From Daedaleopsis sinensis (taxonomy: Eukaryota > Basidiomycota > Agaricomycetes > Polyporales > Polyporaceae), in assembly GCA_033807695.1 (NCBI GenBank), contig CM066307.1, positions 2,542,001 to 2,606,000 on the forward strand: 64,000 bases of DNA, given 5' to 3'. Made by a program: the position numbers and the translations under genes. The notes under the pieces are model-generated. The model was not told where the DNA came from, searched no databases, and was given only the letters and a program-made list of their open reading frames with translations. Shown here one piece after another: positions 1 to 9,564 of this stretch. Each line of letters starts with the position of its first letter. Positions within the stretch are counted from its first letter, which is position 1.

Positions 1-354
1 TGTTCACACCTGTGGAAAGTCTAGTCAGCATGCGGAGTAGTAGACAGGATGAGGCGCGCGGGCGGACGTACATACCTCCGAGCCTCCTCGGTGCTGCCAC
101 TAGTAACCGGCCGGGCGCGAACGTATATCTGTGAGTCGATAAGAACGATTGGGGCGATCTATTAGAGCACCTATCAGAGACTGCGCATACTAAATTCGAA
201 CGTGAGACGTACCTCCGAGTCATGTACACTAGGGAGCCGCGAGAACAGAATACAAGGGCCGCCATCCTACAAACAAACAAGAGTTCATAAGTGAATGTGC
301 GACATTAGAAGCAGCAATACTTACGACGATGTAGTCCTGTTCGTCGTCGGACAT
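1..354 (-). CDS. Gene B, 5' exons only (small spliced gene, unknown function)
   Basis: Partial copy cut by the window start. Three exons are visible on the minus strand: 325-354 (MSDDEQDYIV), 213-266 (starting DGGPCILFSRLP) and 76-158 (starting IAPIVLIDSQIYV). They are separated by introns of 58 and 54 bp with GTAAGT and GTACGT donors. The third exon ends in phase 2 and would continue in the unit to the left, which is outside the window. In this copy exon 3 reads TSGSTEEAR near its end, against TSRSTEKAR in unit 2. See the complete copy at 10280-10964 for the full model. Confidence 0.5.
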
Positions 355-3300
355 TGGCGCGAGAATCTGGAACTGAAAGTTGAAGTCAGTAAATGGCAAA
401 GACACTGCGACTAGTAGTAGAGAGATATACTCACATGTATACACCGGGCCAGTGCTTGCACGTCGTCGGATCAACGACCGAGCTGGGAGGAGCGTAGGGC
501 GACGTCGTCCGTCTACGCCATCCTGAGTCCGATCGGCATGCGTAGAAAGCGATAAACGAGCGGGATATGCGACGGGTCGGAAGTGAATGTCACTGGCAGC
601 GGGGGGTTGGAAGTACAGTAAGTAGTACTATAAGCAAGGACGACAGCATTAGCTCGGTAGTAAGTAATGACGATATGGGAGGATGGAAGAGGGAGGAGGA
701 GGGCACACTCGAGGGCGGGGGAGGGGGATGAGTGCTGGTCAGGATTGACGAGGCCGCGGAAGTACTTGTACCTCGCGACCTTGGCCCGTGCGCATCCCCC
801 ACGGTCATGGGACTAGAGCGTGGAAATGTGATACCAGGCACACCCCACGCATGCTCCGGGGGTCCGGGAGGCGGGACCAACCAGAAAGCAGCACGAGGGA
901 TAGGGAGGAGGGGAAGACCCTGTGCGTGTGTACCGAAGGTTCCGGGCATGGAGGAGCATGGAATGTTCCCAGCTGTCTTTACGTAGTGGCGTTGGCGCCC
1001 GGCTAATGTATGACACCATTTTCGCTGTGATGCCGTCGTATTTGGGGGCGGAAGAGGCTTGAGGAGCCAGTACCGCGTGGATAGTGCCATCTGCAGATTT
1101 CCTGGACAATTCGAGGCATTCGAAGTCGGCAGAGACAAAAGATTGGTAGATACTATATATAGAAACTGTAATTCAGACATGACTTGGTCAGATCTGTGCT
1201 CACGGCTCTGTAGTAATCAAAAAGCGATCAGTAATCTCGAAATATCAAGTATATTCACCATAATTCACGACTTACGTGCAGGAGGGTCAATCCTCTCACT
1301 GTCACAGCTTGACCGACTGTATCACAGTTGGTATAGTACATATGTACCTCCGTATCTGGCCTGCGAGAGAGACTGTATCAGTTTCCGTCCCAGATTGGCG
1401 GAGGGAGGCAGCGCTAAACGCCCGGCGGTGAGTATAGCTGTCCGCATTTGGACAATTGTTCTCGCCTTCACTAAGACGCTCATCCCGCCGCCGCCGGCTG
1501 CTTCGCACATCAACGTGCAACTAGCACGACATCCCCAGGCCCCGACAATGTTGCTAATTTGCACCTACTCTATGTTACAGCTCACGACGACAATCGGGGT
1601 TCGGAACAGACTTGGAGCCCCTGAAGTCGGAGAGTTAACTTGAATTCGCACTGTACTACTAACACTGAGGAACTTTTAGATGTGCATTCAGATGTGTGAT
1701 GTGGCCAGTACAGTAAGCTGGACTATCTACATAGCTTACCAGTCTCTCAACAGGCTCCCGTCTGTGGGCAAGTTGTGCCCCCCCCCGCCGCCGCCGCCGC
1801 CGCACGCCGCCGCCCGAATGGACCCCCTCGGAGGAGGGAGGCCAGACACGCTGCGGGATTGTCCGCCCGTTGACAACAATATTATTCGAGTTCGCCGTGA
1901 ACGGCGGGCAACCCAAGTGAGTATCTACTACGTCATTTCCCGCGGAGAGTACGTTCCAGGAGCTGAGGCGAACAGGATCAAATGGGCCGTACATTCTGGA
2001 CTCGGCCTTTCCGGGCACGGTTGAGTTATTCTCGACTACCGTGCCTGTCCACGCTGGTAACGCCGTGTGTCCCTTGCCGCAGCTACACATGCTGTCCGCT
2101 CAGACCACCGTCACACGCCGTTATCGAGGACCAACAGCACAGTGTGGCGGTCAGTACGATCCTGGTCTGTTCGAGCACCACACAGCTACTAAAACATGTT
2201 ATTCTCAGGCTCATGAGCTGGGAGATTCGGGATTACCACGAACGGTCTGAGCAATCATGTAACTGCTTCTTCCTTCTCCAGCCACATGAATATATACAAT
2301 TTTGCAACCTTCCATGCCTTTCCGACTGCGTGTGAGTGCGTGCAACCGTGTGACTCAAAGGTTGACAGCTTGATGTTCGGACCGGAATTGAGCAGGATGG
2401 GAATCCTCGCACATGGAGATCTCCCTGTGCACAAAGTCCTTTCCTCCTCGACTCTCATTATAGCGGCTTATTATACAGCATGGATGTGCAATGAGCAGCA
2501 TGGAGGAGATGAAGGTGAGGGTGCATCCAATTGATAACTCGGAGCATGTCAAGATGCTCTGGGAAAGGTTGGCGGCGTGGAGATTCTCAGAATTCATGAG
2601 CGCATCCGAACAATGTCCGGAATTTATCTAAGTCAGATGCTTATGAAATGCTCCGGAGACTGGAGCTCGGGCCAGACCGAAGGCTCCTGGTCTCCTCGCT
2701 ACAACGTTCACACCACCCACCACCTTCAGCTGTAGTCTTTCTTCATCACATCCATTGCACTTGTCTACATACACGGTCTCCGGGCTTGTCTACTATCTTA
2801 CCAGTAGATACTCCCCATCCCCTACATGTCCCTCAGCATTCCAACGAACACGACGCGACACGACACGGTAGCTCGCCCACCGGCCTTCGACACTCGTGAG
2901 TGTGCCGCTGGCTGCACCCCGGTACATCATGCTGACTCTGCAGCTCAGCTCATCAAGGTGGCGGACTAGACGCGGCTTGCGAGCGATCGAGCAGAGCCTG
3001 CGGTCTCGCCAGGACGCGTCGACGCGTCAAGAACATAGCCACACGATGTCCGTGCTCGTCGACGACCTTGTGGAACGCGTAGCTCGGATACTGTTATCGC
3101 GGACAACGGCTAAGCTTTGGATCATCAATGCTCGATGTACGTACCTTATCTCTCACTCCCATTGCATATCGTTGCTCACAGCGTGTACAGACGTTGTGCC
3201 GACAGCAGGGAGGTAGAACGGCGGGGTCAAATGCGGCGGGAGACCTCATGGGCGCGCGACGCGTATGCACCGCGTTTGAGTGCGCACAACGCGGTCGCGT

Positions 3301-3549
3301 TAGGGTATGTTGTCACTCTTACGAGTGCTGCATCCAACTAACCTTGTACTATCATTGCCGGCGCAAGATGCGGAGCAGAGAACTGCAAATGGCGGGTGAT
3401 TCAAGATGCACATGGCAGAGCATACCGTATGTCGCAGTTTTCTGTCGAGTGTCCACTGTCACTCACTTGTGCGGTCGGCAGGGTGCTCGTGAGCAGACAG
3501 GCTACTTCAGCAATAAGCCGGCCGACGAGGTCATTGCTGAGGTCGTGTC

Positions 3550-4700
3550 GGAGGCGAACGAGAAGATGCCGTACCGGCTCTCGTCTGCTCGACTGCGTGT
3601 ACGTCCGGCTCTATCCACTTTGGGCCTCGGCGAGCCTCCGCTGTCCGGAAGTATTGGCGCGGCAGAGCCGCGATCGACGAGGAAGTCTTTCGACGTACTT
3701 GGACATTGTGAACCTTCGTGCACGGCCGGGATTCGTGGCGACTCGATGTCATATACTCCGGTACGTGCTTTGATGGCGGTCGGTGGCGTCGACGAGACTG
3801 ACAGACAACATCAGGAAAGACGACTCACTGCGCTGAAGGAGGGTACATAGCGCGGGACCCGCTCGCGGGGCAAGGACGAGTAGTACGGCGCGAAGGGTGG
3901 GAAGTCGCCGAGAGCCGCTGCGAATGCGACGCGGATGGCGCCACGGACGGGTACGAGTCAGCGTACGACGAGAGCGAGACCGCAGACGAGTGTGGCTCGT
4001 CGCTCATGCGGTCCGGTTGGCCATACCTCGTCAATGTTGCAGACCTTCGCACGGGGCTGGGAGTCGCAGTGGCGGCGTGATGCATGCACACACGTCGTGT
4101 CTGCCAGTGGGTAAGTATCTTTGCGGCTCATGAACGGACGGGGCGTACATAGCGCGGCGGCGCTCCCACGACAAAGCCGCGGTCATCGAGGAGGTTGCTG
4201 GACGTAGAGGCTGGACGTCGTGGACCTTCGCGCTCGGCTTGGGCCGCTTGATCTCGCATCCGGGTACGTAGCTGTAAATGCTTGACGGCGGACGGCAGAG
4301 CTCACGGGTTTATCAGTATCAGTGTCGGTTCCGAGAGGACTCACCTGCGGTGACGAAGGGTGCATAGCGCAGCAAAGCTGCGGTTGTCGAAGCGGTCCCT
4401 CAATGTTGTGGACCGGCCGGGGGTTGTAGAACAGCGGCTTGATGTCGCATACGGGTACGTACTTTCACGGCTGACGGAGGGCAAGTCGAGGCTGACGGAC
4501 CATGTTGGGGTACAGTGTTTGCGAGAGAACTCACCTGCGCGGACGTATCGCGGCCGCGGCAGCAACTTCGCCGCGGTCATTGACGACGCACCGCGATGGT
4601 ACGAGCGAGAGGCAGGGATGGCGGGGCCGAGAGTCGCAGAGCGGGAGCGCGACATTGCGTCTGGGTACGTAGCACGGTGCTGGCGGATGACACGACCGTA
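3550..4700. repeat. Run of diverged ~190-bp repeats (unit 1)
   Basis: Four to five diverged copies with a shared layout: a segment near a cgcgg/gccgcg core with 'gacgacg' or 'gacgagg', then 'ttg..gatctcgcat' and 'gggtacgtac', then 'gaactcacctgcg'. Read on the minus strand each copy can encode a similar short peptide, for example RPCTKVHNVQVRRKTSSSIA near 3730-3670 and KPSAKVHDVQPLRPATSSMT near 4240-4180. Each is bounded by GTGAGT- and GTACGT-like sites, so the repeats may be duplicated exons. Unit 1 has one copy more than units 2, 4, 5 and 6. Confidence 0.5.
4247..4437. repeat. Extra 191-bp repeat copy present only in unit 1
   Basis: The motifs cttgatctcgcatccgggta (4247) and cttgatgtcgcatacgggta (4438) are 191 bp apart. 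In units 2, 4, 5 and 6 the sequence passes directly from one motif to the other (for example 14837 onward), so a repeat has been lost or gained by exchange between the two near-identical 20-mers. Confidence 0.8.
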
Positions 4701-5605
4701 AGTACTGACCGTTTCCGCCAGGAAGTCGCGTTGGTGACGTCACGCGTTAGCGTTCGGACGCGGATCGAGTCCAGGAGTGCGCGCAGCGGGAGATCTAGAC
4801 GTGCAGCGAGTCGGAGCACGCAAAGACGGTGAGTCGCCACAGTCTAGAGAGAGCAGAGGTGGCGGGCGGAAGGTGCAAGGAGGACGTCGGCGGGCGCGAC
4901 AGTTGAGTCGGCGGGCGGGCGACGGTTCGGCGGGAGACGGTCTCAGCGGACGAGGACGGCGAGGGCAGAGTCGGAGATTGCGGCCAGGAGCAGTCGTGCG
5001 TCAGATACCAGGTGCGAGCGCAGCGTTCTGTCCAAGTCGAATCGAGTCCGGTGCCCACCAGCTACCAGCTACCAGTGTGCAGGCTATTCGAGTCCGAAGC
5101 TCAGGCTGACGACTCAAAGAGAGCAGCATAGCGGGATGTCTCAGGCTGGAGAGCGGCAGCGAGTGCGGAGGGGACGGGAGGCACGGGCGACGGTGGCGGC
5201 GGGAAGCAAGAGGTGCGAGACGTGACGACTACGAGGGCTCCGTCCCAGAATGGGAATGTAGGCGCCCGTGTCTGTACTGACCGCCGTCGGACGCGACGAG
5301 GGAGTGCGGTGTCAGGGAGGAGTGCGCGTGCGAGGGCTGGGAGGGGCGAGGACTTTGGAGCCGTACGAGTGGTCTGGGCGAGTTTCGGAGTGTCTCTGAC
5401 TCGAGTAGAGTACTGGGAGCAGAGTACTTGGTCGATTTCTTAGTATCTCCCCCTCCTTCTCCTCCACCTCCTCCCCCGCCTCCTCGCGCCGATTCACTCG
5501 ATGTAGATAGCCAACGAAATATATTGTGTCGTATGTACACGCTGTAGCTAGCTGCCCCCGCCGCCTCCGTCTCCTCCCCACCATCTCCTCCCCTCGACAC
5601 CTATA

Positions 5606-5838
5606 CCCGTCCAGATTACTATCCCAGTGAGCGTACCCGTCCAGATTACCCCCCAGTGAGCGTACCCGTCCAGAATACCCCCCAGTGAGCGTACCCGTCC
5701 AGATTACCCCCCAGTGAGCATACCCGTCCAGATTACCATCCACTGAGCATACCCGTCCAGATTACCATCCACTGAGCATACCCGTCCAGATTACCATCCA
5801 CTGAGCATACCCGTCCAGATTACCATCCACTGAGCGTA
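5606..5838. repeat. Minisatellite, 8 copies of ~29 bp (unit 1)
   Basis: Tandem copies begin with cccgtccagattac and end with gtgagcgta or actgagcata, at 5606, 5636, 5665, 5694, 5723, 5752, 5781 and 5810. This is the longest allele in the window. It lies about 60-290 bp past the stop of gene A, so probably in or near that gene's 3' untranslated region. Confidence 0.95.
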
Positions 5839-5899
5839 CAGAGTTTCGACTTGCATCTCGCAGATCTTCGTCCGCCGCAAGCCACACCCATCACGGGCA

Positions 5900-7094
5900 T
5901 CACCGCGGCGCTGCATCTGGCTCACCTTGACGCGCCGCCCGGGAAGCCATGCCGAGGCTGTCGAGTGGGGGCGGCGGCAGCAGCGGAGACTCGAAGTCGG
6001 AGGACGGCCTGCGCTCGACCATGCGGATGCTGGGGTACGGCGGGACGTCGCCCATCTCCTCGTCCATGCGCATCTGGACCTCGCGCGGGATGATGTGCTC
6101 TGCGGGCTTGGGCCCCGAACGGGGGCCCGTGCGTGCGATCGCGGGCAGGCTGACGAGCGTGTCGGTGTCAGTGCGCGCGTGACCGCCTTCGGTGCCGCTG
6201 CGCATACTTGTCCGTGTGAGGAACGGGTCGCTCTCGTCGCCGCTCCCACGGGGAGAGCCTTCGCCGGGGGAGGGGGGACCGCTGTGGTTGAGGTCGCCGG
6301 GGGATACTATTTCCCAGCCAGTCCAGATCGGGAGCTGGCTCTGGCGTTTGCGGAAGGACATGATGGTCGTGGAGCGGTTCCAGAAGCTGGAGGAGGGGCC
6401 CTGGGCGTCGGCTGGGAGCTGGCGACGGCGGTTATGGCGGAGAAGGAAGAAGACGGCGATGAGGATGAGGAGGAGGAGGGTGCCAAGGATACTGCCGAGA
6501 ATGGCACCGAGGGTAGAGGGAGATATGCCATGAGAGGCGGCGGCGGCAGTTGCGGTGGGAAGTGGAGAGGTGAGAGACGAGGAGGAGGATGAGGAGGAGG
6601 ATGACGGAGAGAGGGAGGAGGATTGAGAAAGGGAGAAGGAGGAGGAGGAGGAGGAGGAGGAAGGAGCTGGGGTGATGCTCGGTGCGGAGGTCGTAGACAG
6701 GGTAGTTGAGGAAGGAGCTGGGGTGATGCTCGGTGCGGAGGTCGTAGACGGGGTAGTTGAGGAAGGAGCTGGGGTGATGCTCGGTGCGGAGGTCGTAGAC
6801 GGGGTATTTGAGGTGGGAGTGGGTGTCGCAGGGGTGGAGGACGAGGGAGGAGGAGAGGTGAGCCCACCGTATGTCCATACACCATCCGTCCCAAGCGGGA
6901 TCTGCGAGCGGAAGTGAGCTCAAAGTGGATGTGATCATGAAGTGAGCGGCGATCATGAGACTCACGCTTGGGCCGTAGTAGGTGAGTGGGAGGCGGAGGA
7001 TGGTGGACGAGGTCGAGAGGCCGCCGTCGGGGAGGGTGAAGACGGTGGTGGAGAGGGTGAGCCACGAGGGCAGCACCTGGGTGGGCTGTGCCAT
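5900..7094 (-). CDS. Gene A, unit 1: Ser/Thr-rich single-pass membrane protein (SKG6/Mid2-like layout)
   Basis: Two exons, 6966-7094 (43 codons) and 5900-6901 (333 codons plus TGA), flank a 64-bp intron with a GTGAGT donor and CGCAG acceptor. The frame joins cleanly to give 376 aa. In order: an N-terminal exon with TLSTTVFTLPDGGLSTSSTI and LPLTYYGPS; a short WTYGG segment (residues 52-56); three 17-aa Ser/Thr/Pro repeats around TTSAPSITPAPS (about 73-123); a serine run; one membrane helix (about 174-197, GAILGSILG then LLLLILIAVFFLL); a basic stop-transfer RHNRRR; and a ~170-aa tail rich in Pro, Ser and charged residues (EGSPRGSGDESDPFLTR, EHIIPREVQMRMDEE). There is no clear cleaved signal peptide. 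The layout matches the many basidiomycete hypothetical membrane proteins grouped with SKG6/Mid2-type TM domains; a cell-wall stress sensor or surface role is inference. The C-terminus here ends AAPR. A GTGAGC site overlaps the last codons, so an alternative 3' splice is possible. Confidence 0.85.
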
Positions 7095-7484
7095 AACTTA
7101 GTCGAGCTTGGATGTGGGCAGGACGACAAGGGGGTGAGTAGAGAACGTGGGGGTAGCGTGAATCCTGTCGAAGATGAGGTCAGTCGAGCTTATTTTGTGC
7201 GGCGATAGCGGCCGTGCTTACAGTTCGTCAGATGTGTTTTGTGGGTCTTTGGTGCTCGGAGGGGAGTCGGGGAGTCTGGAGGGGGCAGAAGGGCGGGTAG
7301 AAGGGAGGACCGTCCGAGGGCGGGGGACGAGGGGCGGAGGAGGAGGAGGAGGAGGAGGAGGAGGAGGAGGACGAGCAGCGCGACGCGACCAACCGTCCAC
7401 AGGCGCCCGACTGCAATCACCATTCATTTTCCACGTGGCCACCAGGCGCCGTCCTCCGCCTCGGACTCGAGAGCAGCTTCAGCC
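7095..7484. promoter_or_regulatory. Divergent intergenic region between genes A and C with (GGA)12 tract (unit 1)
   Basis: About 390 bp between the two outward-facing start codons. It contains a perfect (GGA)12 at 7336-7371 within a longer purine-rich stretch (about 7255-7375). On the gene A sense strand this is a CT-rich pyrimidine tract about 240-280 bp upstream of the ATG, a common feature of fungal promoters. I see no convincing TATA box. Shared-promoter function is inferred from position only. Confidence 0.45.
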
Positions 7485-9564
7485 ATGGAGCAGCTTCAGC
7501 CACCGGCCTCGTCATCGTTGCCCCTCGCCGTCTCCAGCTCTGAGTTCCCAACACTCTCAGCTCGTGCAACCGCCCCCGCCGCCCGCCGCTGTGTGCGCTC
7601 TCAGCCTCTGGTACGTCCGCCTCTCCCTCCGATCTCCCCCTCGCCCCCGTCCGTCCGCTCTCCCCCGCGCAAGCTCCCCTGCCCGCTCTCTGCTCCCCCG
7701 ATGTGCGCTGTCCCTCGCACTCCCAACTCGCCCGCGCGACGACCGCGAAGTGCACATCCAGCTCAGGCTGCATTCGCACTCCCTCCCCCATCCGAATCGG
7801 GACAGATCCGCTCCAGCCTCGCTCCCCCTTGAACTGCTCGTCCACGCCGGCCAACACGACCCTCGCCCCAATCTTCCTCCACGTAAGTCAGCACGCTCAT
7901 TTCATTCATTCGCTCTCAGACTTGATCTGTATCTCGTGTCTACAGCCACGGAGATCGCACCTAGCTCATCCGTCTCTCAACTGATTAGCTCTAATTCAAC
8001 CGCGTCCGATAGCCCTCGCCCACCCGAACCGGGCCATACCCGCGTCGTCGCTCTACCTCGACTCTGCGCTCGCCCACGGCTCAAACACTGCCCGACCGAC
8101 GACCAACTCTCGTCTCGCTCTCGCTCCCGACGTCGTACGGCCGCCCAACGACTACATGCATGCCCTGAAGTCCGTTTCATTCGCGCCGCGATCCAACGAC
8201 TTTCGAAATCGGCTCCAAGAGTCGCTTTCATTGCTCGCCGTCCGACTCTTCCGCCCCCGTCTTCCTCCCCTCCGTCCGGAACTCGCTTCAGTCGGCACTC
8301 AGCACCAGTCTGGACCGCCCTCGGACGACGTGCGCCGCCGTCGCCGCCCGCCGTCCTCCTTGACGGAAGCGCCCTGATCGCTGCGTGGTACGTCACGAAA
8401 TGCACCATAACTCTCTCAGTTCTCATCAGTCCGCGTGCTGACTCACATCACCAGAACGCACCGAACGCTCCGCGTCCAACGCACCCGCTCGCGCCCTGAT
8501 CCGACGAGGTCCCAGAAATCGCTTGCAGACCGATTTCATGGACCCCGGAGGAGAGTACGCTATTCCGTCCGGACGACGCCCCGCCACGCTGCGCAACTCA
8601 CACAGCGCATATGCGCTGACACGGTAGCGTGTGTACGACGTGTTCGCAGGCCCAGAAGACAAGTTCTGAACATCGGCCGGGTCCGCACCTCCAACACCCG
8701 TCCTCTCGAACTCGCGACCCAGCCCGTCCCGGCCGGCGAGTGCGACGGCGCCCGACACCAACATCGGATGCAGACGTCGTGCACTCGTCCCCGAAGCCGT
8801 CCGGAGCGCGGAAGGCGCGGAAGACGACGTTCGCGCGGGCGGCGCTGGACGGCGCCGCGGCCCAACTCACGAAGCACGCCCTGCCCCGCCCCGGACACCC
8901 CTCGAACTGTCACAGGCACACTCTGCGCCCATAGGACGGACGCCCGCCGCAGCTTCCGACGCGCCGTCGCCGCGTGGGGGGCGACAAGGTGCGCATTTCC
9001 GCGCAAAATCGCTCTATTCCGTCCGCTACTCACGCAGTACATGATGCTAACCTACGAGACTCCACGGGCGTGTGCGCCGCGCCGTCGCCGACCTGCTGGG
9101 GCCCGACTCACGTCGAAGGCACGCCGCCGCCGCTCGCGGGGGCCGTGTCACTGTCGGACGGCCTTTCCGGCCACCCTACACCCCGACTGACCCCGCGCAC
9201 ACCGCCGTCCTCGCCCTCCGGGCCTCCGCCGTTGCCCTTGAGATCGAGGACGGCGACGAGACCGTCCACTTCGGCGACCCGAAGGCGGGCGCGGACGCCG
9301 TGCCCCCCACGGTCCTCGACGGCAAGTTCTGGCAGTGGACGCGCGTGTGCGAGTTAGTTCGGGTGAGCCCGCGGCCTGTGCCTCCCACGCCGCTCTCGTG
9401 CGCTGACCCGCTGCCCGCCGCTCCGGCTGTAAGTACCAGTGCACGTCCGCCGTCTGCCGTCCGATGGCCCCCGGACCGCGGCCGACGCGCAGTCCCTGCT
9501 CGCCGTTGTGTGCGTGAAGGTCCAGCGGACGTGCCGCCTCCGCTGCGAGGTCCGGTGGGTTTGA
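7485..9564 (+). pseudogene. Gene C candidate, unit 1: multi-exon, final frame shifted
   Basis: I do not recognise the product. Support is mainly splice structure. It runs from an ATG at 7485 (MEQLQPPASSSLPLAVSSSE) through introns at 7883-7945, 8388-8454, about 8555-8649, about 8989-9058 and 9363-9439. Most of these carry GTAAGT/GTACGT-like donors and CTGAC/CTAAC branch sites. Protein-like stretches include TEIAPSSSVSQLISSNSTAS after the first intron and, near the end, ALEIEDGDETVHFGDPKAGA then VLDGKFWQWTRV. The last exon encodes AADAQSLLAVVCVKVQRTC and ends VRWV (TGA at 9562). In this unit a 4-bp insertion before the final donor combines with two missing 7-bp steps after the acceptor, putting the last exon out of frame. 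Exon joins upstream of 8990 are not settled, and the 5' part could be untranslated. Confidence 0.3.

Larger units (their letters stand above)
355..5605. other. Unit 1 left half: no closed gene; splice-like signals on both strands
   Basis: About 5.2 kb with no gene I can close. Minus strand: a good leader intron for gene B (373-434, GTGAGT donor, TACTGAC branch, TTTCAG). Another convincing intron runs at about 1210-1277 (GTAAGT donor, TTACTGAT branch, CTACAG acceptor). Downstream of it a 196-codon frame runs to 590, and an overlapping frame contains SADGTIHAVLAPQASSAPKY. Plus strand: an intron at about 2152-2210 with a CTACTAAAAC branch. Then come protein-like stretches LMFGPELSRMGILAHGDLPV (about 2370-2430) and VHPIDNSEHVKMLWERLAAW (about 2520-2580). 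Further right lie a palindromic ACGCGT cluster near 3014-3264 and diverged ~190-bp repeats. These may be exons of real genes or decayed ones. Confidence 0.5.

Noticed and set aside
5606..5838. Minisatellite as a CRISPR array or as a coding repeat (IWTGTL/NLDGYAHW peptides)
   Set aside because: The repeats are contiguous without unique spacers, the organism is eukaryotic, and the peptide frame changes between units because the period varies from 29 to 31 bp.
5407..5940. Plus frame of ~177 codons seen in units 2, 4, 5 and 6 (15407-15940 and equivalents)
   Set aside because: It is absent as such from unit 1 and from the diverged block of unit 3, and has no protein-like motif. It ends in sequence that is probably downstream of gene A on the other strand.
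5927..6592. 221-codon plus frame opposite gene A
   Set aside because: It is antisense to the well-supported gene A exon 2, with composition typical of a mirror frame.
6307..7065. 252- and 220/308-codon minus frames rich in Pro, His and Leu
   Set aside because: These are shadow frames of gene A; only the spliced third frame gives a coherent membrane protein with a proper intron.
7174..8499. 441-codon open plus frame (also at 28065, 38314, 48566, 58813)
   Set aside because: It translates the (GGA)12 tract as polyglycine, runs through two well-formed introns and begins antisense to the gene A leader. Its openness is explained by GC-rich composition.
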